From NCBI RefSeq assembly GCF_021462225.1, contig NC_061811.1, positions 9,201,663-9,265,662 on the forward strand: DNA of 64,000 bases. Reading direction: 5' to 3'. The stretch is from Girardinichthys multiradiatus (lineage: Eukaryota > Chordata > Actinopteri > Cyprinodontiformes > Goodeidae). A program made the position numbers and the translations under genes. Below are positions 59,474 through 64,000 of this stretch, piece after piece (the stretch's first letter is position 1; every line of letters begins with the position of its first letter). A model generated the notes under the pieces. It saw only the letters and a program-made list of their open reading frames with translations. It searched no databases and was not told the DNA's origin.

Positions 59474-59918
59474 AGAGGTCTGCAACCTGCAGCTCCAGAA
59501 CCACAAGTGGTTCTTTGGACCTTCTACAGTGGCCCCTAATAACTTTGGCTAAAAATTTAAAAGAGCCAAAAAATATAATAACAAATGCAGGTTTTTAGCA
59601 ATTTATCAGTATTTTTATGGAATAACTGCATGAATTAACACAACAGAATGGTTCTAAAAGTACCAGTAATATTTTTGAGATCCATTTTTCTTGTTATTAG
59701 GTTGGAAATATGTGCTTAGTTTTTACATAATTTTTTATCAAAAATATCTTTCTTTATACCTAAGAATAAAAATAAATCTGTGATTTTTAAAAATGACAAA
59801 ACATTTCCCATAGAACGTGCTTTTCAAAAGGTCATGTAATATTTGTGGCTCTAAACAAGTTTTAAGTAGCTGGATTCAGAGCAAAAATGTCTCGGGTTGT
59901 AAAGGCTGCAGACCCCTG
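59474..59918. mobile_element. hAT-type non-autonomous element, copy B
   Basis: Ends AGAGGTCTGCAACC and GGCTGCAGACCCCTG are inverted repeats of the hAT type. The body shares many blocks in the same order with copy A at 8962-9393. It lies between the enpep and lrit3-like 3' ends and has no transposase. Confidence 0.65.
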
Positions 59919-60012
59919 CCTTAGACACCTGTCTTGTAATCTCTGGTCTCTTCTCTAATATCTAACAAAAGTAAAAGATGAAACATTTTAGTTTCTGTAT
60001 CACACATTTGAG

Positions 60013-60018
60013 TTTATT
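60013..60018 (-). terminator. Probable polyadenylation signal of the lrit3-like gene
   Basis: Canonical AATAAA on the minus strand, about 270 nt past the stop codon at 60285. It supports the idea that the transcript really ends here, without further exons for FN3 and transmembrane domains. Confidence 0.5.
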
Positions 60019-60284
60019 TCTTATAAATAAGTGATATGAACAGCTATGCAGAACGTTTTAAAGAGCTCTGAAAACTGAAACTGCTGTTATTTATGGAAAA
60101 AGTGTGATTTGATTTCTATTTGTCAACTAGAGACTGAAAATTATCAGATTTATTGGTTCATAGTGATTCACATTCATCTGTTTCTTCAACATTGTGGAGT
60201 TGTTAGAATGTCTTCGTTAAGACCTGGTGCAATAAGTAAAAAAATGAAACCCTTGTTTTCTTGAAATCTTTCGGAGTGAAGTTT

Positions 60285-63200
60285 TTAAACTTCCTGGGCG
60301 TTATTCTGAAAAAGTGGTGGAATGTTTGTAGTTTTCTGGCTCTCCTTCTCTTTGAGGCTTTTGGTGGCAGGAGTTCGGGGAGGCTTTCTGTATTTTGGTG
60401 ATGATTTGGACAAAGTCTTTTGTGTTTTCTTCTTTGGGACACGAGACAGTCTTGTGATGCCCATAACCTTGAGTTTTATTGGAGCTTCGGATATTCCAGC
60501 CATGTTTCGTGCCTGACAGCGATATTCCCCAGCATCCTTGTACGATAATCCATTTAGACTGATTATCGACCAGCGAACACCGACTCGAGGAGATTCCTGC
60601 ATAACTGAAATATATGGTGAAAAGTTAGAGCTGGAAGCACATAAAACATCTTATTTTAGGAAAGAACAGCATTTTAAGGGTAAAAGGTTGAGTATAAACT
60701 AAAGTTTAACACATGCATATAATGAGACACAGATTCAACGGGACAAAATGATGGTGAAATATTTACGCTTCAATCAAGAGACAACTTACAGCTCTCCAAA
60801 ATCCTGGGAAGCTGTTCAGAGTTCTGCAGGAGGTCTTGCTGACAACAATCTGTTCAGAAAAATCAGATCTTTGCATGATGTTGCTGTAGCTCAGATGATT
60901 GTACCTGAGAGTGGCTCTGCATTGATTACCAGTGTAAGCCGAGGTTTTAATCCAGGTCAGGGTTGGTGTTGGGTACCCACTTGCATCACATCGGAGAATC
61001 ACATTGCTGCCCAGTGGAGAGGTGACCCTGGTGGCTGCAGGCTGGACAGAGGGCCTCATACAGCGAGAGAGGTCGGCCTGTGTCAGCAGCAACCCGGACA
61101 GACCCACAGACCTGCTACACATTAGCAGCTGATCCATCAGAACCACCGGGCTCCCCAGGGACATGGATAATGATGTCACCATTGATATCTGGCAGTCACA
61201 AAGCCATGGGTTGTCATGAAGACCTGGGTAGGAAGCAAATTTTGATCTGTTTTAGATCTGTTTGTCAGTGACTCTTCAGATCCAATACTGGACACCTTTA
61301 CTCAGTACCTACAGACTCCAAACATTTACCAGAAGCTGGTTTTTAGGTGAGTTTGGATCATTGTGCTGTTGGAAAACCCAACTGTGTCCAATTTGAGGTA
61401 GTCTGGAGGTTTAAGAATTTGGAGGTAGTGTTATTCTTTTACATTCTTCTTCATTAATCCATGCAACCATAATGTTTGGCAGTGTTTTTATAAAAACCTC
61501 ACATTGACTCCTTTTAACATACTTATTGTCATCGTGGCCAAACAGCTCCATATTTCTTTCATCTAAACAGAAAACGTTTTTCCAGAATTTGAGTCAAGCT
61601 TCAAGGTGTGGATTTTTGAGCAGGTTCTTCTTTTGGGGTTCAGGACTCTCTCAGTGATGTCCACAGTGATGTAAAACTGGACAGTGGCACTGGTGTTCCA
61701 GTTCATGGCAGGTTGGGTTGTTTTTTAAGTATCCTTTCATCGGAGGGAGATTGGATGCAGTTGGATGTTCCTAAAGGACAAAGATCCCTAACAGACATCA
61801 AAACTGTTTTTGGAATGGATGAAGCAGGCTAACCTTAAGCTTCGGGATCGGTTCCAACGTCAACCCTACTGAAAATTTGTAGACTATGCTTCAAAGTCAG
61901 ATTCATGCCAGGAAACCAACCAATTTGAATAATCTCCACCAATTCTACCAAAAGGGGTTAAATATCAAAAAAAGTATTATGCCATAAGTTTGGTGATGGC
62001 TTCAAAAAGCAGGTTGATGAGGTGCAACTTACTAAGGAGCATTTTAACAAATCTTAGTGGGGGTGTTCGTATATTGGAGTCTATATATGTCATGGTTTGG
62101 GGTGGAGTTGGACCCAAATGCAGAACAGGAGAATGGAAACCTCATGATGATGGAGATAATTCATTAAAAGAAAAACTAACACATATTGTGGAGACACAAT
62201 AAGAACAGATTGAACAATGGTGAGCTGGAGCGTCAACAGGGGGACAGGAACTGGAAGGATCTGACAAGGAATGAAGGAAAATAAATGGCTTATAAGTGAT
62301 GCGGAGGTGATCGGTGAGATGGGAACCAGGTGAGTTCAGTCACACAATGCAGTGCAGCCGGGTGGCGATATGGACTGGGAGCAACTGAGAGAGAAATGTG
62401 CATTAAATGAAGACAGATGGATCATTCCTAAACCTCACTGCTCTCACCTTGTTGGAGGAATTAAAACCTTGGCAACTAACAAAGTTCTGAGATTAAAACA
62501 AGAAGGTAGGCATAGATGTCTTCACCAGATCACCCTACATGCATCCTCCTCTCAAAAAACTGCTTGTGGGGGTGAGTTAGCATACAGTGAGAAGATTTGT
62601 CAGAGAGGTTGTCCTCTGATCATCACACAAACCGGAGATGGTGATGGATAGAGACACTAAAGTGCTCCTCATCTGTTGATGGAGTTTGGAAAGACAGAGT
62701 TTAGACTATTAATGTGGTTATATATGCAAAGACCTGGTTCAATGCATTCATTTCAGTAAATCAATGAGGTTATGTATCTGTAGACATATTGTGGTTAACT
62801 GAGTGTTTAAAGAGCCTAATAGAGACTAAATCTTCTCAGACTGCTCAAAGGACCGCACAAAACGCTGTAGGTGGTATCCTACCACTGAACACCTTCTAAC
62901 GTGGCACATCTTCATCTGATGTGATAGATTGTACTGTTGCAAACCCAGAAAGCGAATCAAAGAGTCTTTAGGACTAGGACTGCAGAAATGATCAATTGCC
63001 TTACATACTTGCCTAAGATCTTTCTTTGAACTGGTCCTTCCTGTAGTTCTGGAAGAGGAAACCAGAGGTCTAAGAGCTCAGCTGGTAATATGGTCAGCCT
63101 GAGGAGAGGAGAACATGAGCGAACAGGTGAGGCATACCTATCAACACTGAATTCAAGTTTACAGCCTCATATGTAGCACCATGACCCACTTGTTGCTGGA

Positions 63201-63564
63201 CAGATCCAGGTAGGTGATGTTGGGGAGGAAGAGGGCAGCATGTGCTGGAAGGCTGGACAGACGGTTGTTGTGGAGCCCCAGAGTCTGGAGGCGAGGCATG
63301 TCTCTAAGCCCCTCCCAGGGAAAGGCTGCCAGCAGGTTTCCATCCAGACGCAGCTCCCTCAGAGCCTTCAGGTTGACGAAGCTGCTAGGGTGGACAGATG
63401 TTATGGAGTTGTAGGTCAACCATAAGAAGCGCAGCTCCGACAGGTTGTAGAAGGCTGCTCGGGGCACCCTGGAGATCAAGGTCTTCTCCAGACGAAGTTT
63501 GACTGTGTCGGCTGGAACGTTCACAGGAAGCGCTGACATCCCAGGGTCACTGCACTGAACAAAC
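60285..63564 (-). CDS. lrit3: LRIT3-like protein (LRR and Ig domains), 3' four exons, short C-terminus
   Basis: LRIT proteins are retinal LRR-Ig-FN3 membrane proteins; LRIT3 acts at the photoreceptor-to-bipolar synapse. Minus-strand exons in transcript order: 63564-63190, 63098-63013, 61223-60930, 60604-60285. They total 1,075 nt and phases fit, giving about 357 visible residues. The first exon has the end of the LRR N-cap (VQCSDPGMS) and LRR units (LRLEKT, LWLTYNSITSV, LRLDGNLLAAFPW, LGLHNNRLSSLP, LDLSSNK). The second has LTILPAELLDLW. The third has the LRR C-cap DNPWLCDCQIS, then the Ig strand VILRCDASG. The fourth has the closing Ig motif YKDAGEYRCQARNMAG, then a Lys/Ser-rich tail of about 60 residues and a stop. 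The signal-peptide exon is not in the window. FN3 and transmembrane parts are not found. ENPEP-LRIT3 proximity in mammals supports the name. Confidence 0.75.
61280..61930 (-). mobile_element. Decayed Tc1-like element in the lrit3-like intron
   Basis: Read on the minus strand, the stretch near 61550-61590 gives a WKNVFCLDE-like segment followed by IWSCLA-type residues. This corresponds to the Tc1 motif around the first catalytic Asp. Frameshifts are frequent and no intact ends are seen. Confidence 0.4.
62085..62400. repeat. Dispersed repeat with GTTGGACCCAAATGCAGAACAGG start
   Basis: Similar start and layout to the repeat at 54650-55060, with a long A/G-rich middle and an AACCAGGTGAG segment. 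It lies in the lrit3-like intron. 62400-63010 shows no other recognised feature. Confidence 0.3.
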
Positions 63565-63565
63565 C

Positions 63566-64000
63566 TGCCCAAACATAAAAACGAAAGACCCACACATTTA
63601 TTAAGTCAGGATAATTAAAGCTACATTTCTGTGTGTAGAAATATAGCATTGAAATTTTTGTCATTGTACTTAATTTGTTGTCCACCAATACATAGTGAGG
63701 TTTGTCTTTTTTTATTTAAATCCCTTTCAGAACAATATGTTTAATGATGTAGAAACAGTTTGTATCTGAAGCCCTGAAGTTGTCACTCTTTAAAGCTAAA
63801 GGAATGCACGCCTCAACAATAATTCTTTGGTCTGGTTACTTTACCAAGGACGCAAATACAGGCTTTAATGATTTAATAACAAGATTTCACTAAAGACAAC
63901 CATGAAAAACCATAACTGAAGCAGAAACACAGAAAAAAGACCCAGCCAAAACAATTCAGAAACAGAAAAAAGCTTTTCTCATGTAGGTGGTCTAATGGTG
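63566..64000. other. Intron upstream of the first visible lrit3-like exon
   Basis: The acceptor TTTGGGCAG (minus strand, AG at 63566-63565) precedes the exon. The remaining 430 bp holds no signal-peptide-like exon on the minus strand, so the 5' exon(s) should lie beyond the window. Confidence 0.5.

Noticed and set aside
60748..61125. 125-codon plus-strand ORF
   Set aside because: It lies antisense to the Ig exon of the lrit3-like gene and has no domain of its own.

Overview
This is a 64 kb piece of animal nuclear DNA, almost certainly from a ray-finned (teleost) fish. The genes are split into many short exons with GT-AG introns. The protein matches are vertebrate, and the introns are full of Tc1/mariner, hAT and fish-type LINE/SINE repeats. 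There are no bacterial-style operons, CRISPR arrays or phage genes. I rebuilt four protein-coding genes exon by exon, using splice sites and reading-frame continuity.

Layout: (1) 53-13190, + strand: the last 36 coding exons of ubr1, an N-degron E3 ubiquitin ligase. About 1,326 residues are visible and roughly the first 420 lie upstream. Its 3'UTR runs to about 14.13 kb. (2) 16358-28354, + strand: a complete five-exon CCDC85-family gene (331 aa) with a 10 kb first intron full of repeats. A nearly intact Tc1-like element lies 87 bp after its stop codon. (3) 28.4-34.0 kb: intergenic DNA made largely of Tc1 and LINE remnants. (4) 34123-57756, + strand: a complete 20-exon enpep gene (glutamyl aminopeptidase, aminopeptidase A; 960 aa) with all catalytic residues. 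(5) 60285-63564, - strand: the 3' four exons of an lrit3-like gene (LRR-Ig protein), tail to tail with enpep. Its first exon(s) lie beyond the right edge.

The genes do not form a pathway. From general knowledge, ENPEP and LRIT3 are also close together in mammals, so that pair looks like retained synteny; ubr1 and the CCDC85 gene beside them look like a fish-specific arrangement.

The most notable items are two 1,610-bp copies of one Tc1-like transposon, about 98.5% identical by eye over the ORF, in two introns of enpep. One has an intact 334-aa DD34E transposase and the other differs by two in-frame stops. Others are an lrit3-like gene that appears to end without its FN3 and transmembrane parts and uses a GC-AG intron, a 23-C run in a 94-bp ubr1 intron, and a 290-bp inverted repeat in enpep intron 14. 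I saw no convincing new biological system.
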